In this document: in pieces, positions 63,052 through 64,000 of the stretch
Layout: each line of letters starts with the position of its first letter
How positions within the stretch are numbered: the first letter of the stretch is position 1
Source: Phreatobacter sp.
Lineage (GTDB): Bacteria > Pseudomonadota > Alphaproteobacteria > Rhizobiales > Phreatobacteraceae
Assembly (NCBI RefSeq): GCF_022843985.1
Contig: NZ_JALHMP010000016.1
Span: 32,666 to 96,665, forward strand
DNA length: 64,000 bases
Reading direction: 5' to 3'
The notes under the pieces: model-generated
What the model saw: only the letters and a program-made list of their open reading frames with translations
What the model was told of the DNA's origin: nothing
Database searches by the model: none
Position numbers and translations under genes: made by a program

Positions 63052-63348
63052 TCAATCCTGCCGAAGACTGGCAAGGATTTCCTGAAGGCGGCGCTTCACC
63101 TGCTCGGGCGCGTCGACCGCGTCGGCCAGCGACAAACACAGCTCGCAGGTATCCTGAGCCACACTCCGCAGCTTGCTCACCATTTGAAATTTCAGATTCG
63201 GATCGAGCTCAGCCGCGGCAGTGGTTTGGGCCGCGCGGGCAGCGGCATGCATCAGGCCGTCGAGATCCTTCCACAGTTTCTCCGCGTTCGTTACTCCCTC
63301 TTCGGAGTTGAGGCGAGGGAAGGGGATCAGCTTGAACTCATCGGCCAT
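63052..63348 (-). CDS. Hypothetical helical protein
   Basis: The 98-residue protein starts MADEFKLIPFPRL and contains AARAAQTTAAAELDPNLKF and CELCLSLADAVDAPEQVKRRL. No family was recognised; it looks soluble and alpha-helical. The ATG at 63348 is preferred to a GTG at 63360; neither has a clear SD. Confidence 0.5.
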   Translation of the reverse strand: MADEFKLIPFPRLNSEEGVTNAEKLWKDLDGLMHAAARAAQTTAAAELDPNLKFQMVSKLRSVAQDTCELCLSLADAVDAPEQVKRRLQEILASLRQD

Positions 63349-63520
63349 GGGGCGTCTCACATCATAGAGATGTGTTTCCTACGTTACAGAGCGCGAGAGT
63401 TCCAGCCAAGCAGACTTTGGCCACTGAATCTCTAGGACCTTGCGCGTCGTCTGAAGCAAATCCAATGGAGTGCAAACTGCTTGCCCTGTGCGTTAGGCGC
63501 TTGAAGAGCCACGCCCTTAG

Positions 63521-63790
63521 TTTCCCGCTACGGAGCGCGCTCCGCCGGTCCGAAAGGTCTGGGAGACCACGGGCTCACCGCGCCTGTTGATCCTCGCCTG
63601 GTACAGGATGGGGTTCGATATCCCTCTGGAAGGCACCGGTTCCCGGCTTACGGTGTTCATCGACTATCGTCTGCCCGAGACCATGGGTCTGGCGACGATT
63701 TCCCGCGCGCTTGGGCCAGCCTGCACGAGATGGTGCCTTAATCGCATCGTTACGGACGCCGGAAGCGTCTCGCGGGCCGTCGCCGGTTGA
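63521..63790 (+). pseudogene. C-terminal remnant of an SRPBCC/polyketide cyclase-like protein
   Basis: The open stretch after a TAG at 63518 reads VWETTGSPRLLILAWYRMGF, GSRLTVFIDYRLPE and ALGPACTRWCLNRIV, resembling the last strands and long helix of SRPBCC-fold proteins. There is no suitable start, and the N-terminal half is missing. It is best read as a gene remnant in the cargo. The rest of 63361-63900 shows no other gene. Confidence 0.45.
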
Positions 63791-63900
63791 GCCAGCGCAA
63801 GTCAACGGTCGGTTTCCTGATGCAATTTGTTACCCGGCGGAAATATCTGAGAGACCTCGGTACGCCAACGTGCCGTCAATCCGGCGAATGCGAGGGCGTG

Positions 63901-64000
63901 ATGATTGGAAATCTGAAAGCTGGAGTGGACCGTCGTTCGTTTCTGGCCGGCGCATCGGCGTTGGCGCTGACGGGAGCGCGTGCCAGTCAAGCGCAGGCTC
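63901..64000 (+). CDS. Tat-exported protein, N-terminal part (runs off the right edge)
   Basis: The visible 33 codons start MIGNLKAGVDRRSFLAGASALALTG (shortened: VDRRSFLAGA) and show a twin-arginine signal with an AlaXAla-type site at the end (SQAQA). A GAGG lies 5 nt before the ATG. The mature protein is outside the window, so its function cannot be stated; exported oxidoreductases, substrate-binding proteins and others use this pathway. Confidence 0.7.
   Translation, partial: MIGNLKAGVDRRSFLAGASALALTGARASQAQA

Larger units (their letters stand above)
52921..64000 (+). mobile_element. GInt-like genomic island, left part (ginABCD plus cargo); right end outside the window
   Basis: The element starts where the L,D-transpeptidase reading stops. 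Its left end carries three tandem tyrosine-recombinase genes and a small fourth gene in one overlapping operon, the hallmark of GInt islands described by Bardaji and co-workers in 2017. In those, all four genes are needed and the island ends in imperfect direct repeats with an AT-rich right end. GC content and codon use drop visibly at the junction. Cargo seen here: IS3 remnant, DUF892 fragment, small genes, a c-di-GMP module, an SRPBCC remnant and a Tat-exported protein. No second copy of the junction bases or rest of the target gene occurs before 64000. Confidence 0.75.

Noticed and set aside
52921..64000. Classification as a RIT (recombinase-in-trio) element or plain Tn554-like transposon
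   Set aside because: RIT genes are of similar 300-400-aa size, and Tn554 has two recombinases plus TnpC; here there are three recombinases of very unequal length plus a fourth small gene.

Overview
The window is a high-GC alphaproteobacterial chromosome segment, most likely from the Hyphomicrobiales (Rhizobiales). The evidence is a C4-pathway 5-aminolevulinate synthase at the left edge, hslV and hslU flanking a DUF2585 gene, a hisB-DUF2628-hisH-hisA-hisF operon, an intracellular PHB depolymerase, a Caulobacter-style cpa/tad pilus locus and CtrA-like TTAACC sites. The genus cannot be fixed from the sequence alone. No rRNA, tRNA or CRISPR array was seen.

Positions 1-28285 are core and metabolic genes, tightly packed and often joined by 4-nt ATGA overlaps. 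They include hemA (partial), a class II aldolase, infC with an AUU start, a hydrolase, an XRE-cupin regulator overlapping a double GNAT acetyltransferase, a YgjP-like metallopeptidase and phaZ. A three-gene ABC operon follows with a TrpF-like enzyme between ATPase and permease. Next come ribokinase plus an HpcH aldolase, gluconokinase plus 6-phosphogluconate dehydrogenase, adenosine kinase, hslU/hslV and the his operon. A LysE exporter, small envelope proteins, a LuxR-type regulator divergent from a ScfR/RamB-like regulator, and divergent glpK and glpD-flavoprotein genes complete the region.

Positions 28287-39926 form a complete-looking Flp/tad pilus locus. Two TadE/G-like pseudopilins and a CpaC-N-domain protein run leftward. 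Two nearly identical Flp pilins, cpaA, cpaB, cpaC, a short cpaD, cpaE, cpaF, tadB and tadC run rightward. The pilin promoters lie in the only strongly AT-rich DNA of the window, and the two pilins are 278-bp ungapped duplicates including 113 bp of leader.

Positions 39931-52399 hold further chromosomal genes: MFS transporters, DUF423, DUF2336, a glycosyltransferase, ppdK, meaB, a SleB-type hydrolase and mepA.

At about 52920 an L,D-transpeptidase gene is cut by a mobile element. It carries three large tyrosine-recombinase genes and a small coiled-coil/HTH gene in one overlapping operon, the layout of the published GInt elements (ginABCD). The cargo visible before the window ends includes an IS3-family remnant, a truncated DUF892 ferritin-like gene, small hypothetical genes, a double-receiver response regulator with a membrane diguanylate cyclase and a convergent PilZ gene (a c-di-GMP module), an SRPBCC remnant and the start of a Tat-exported protein. 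The right end of the element is not in the window.
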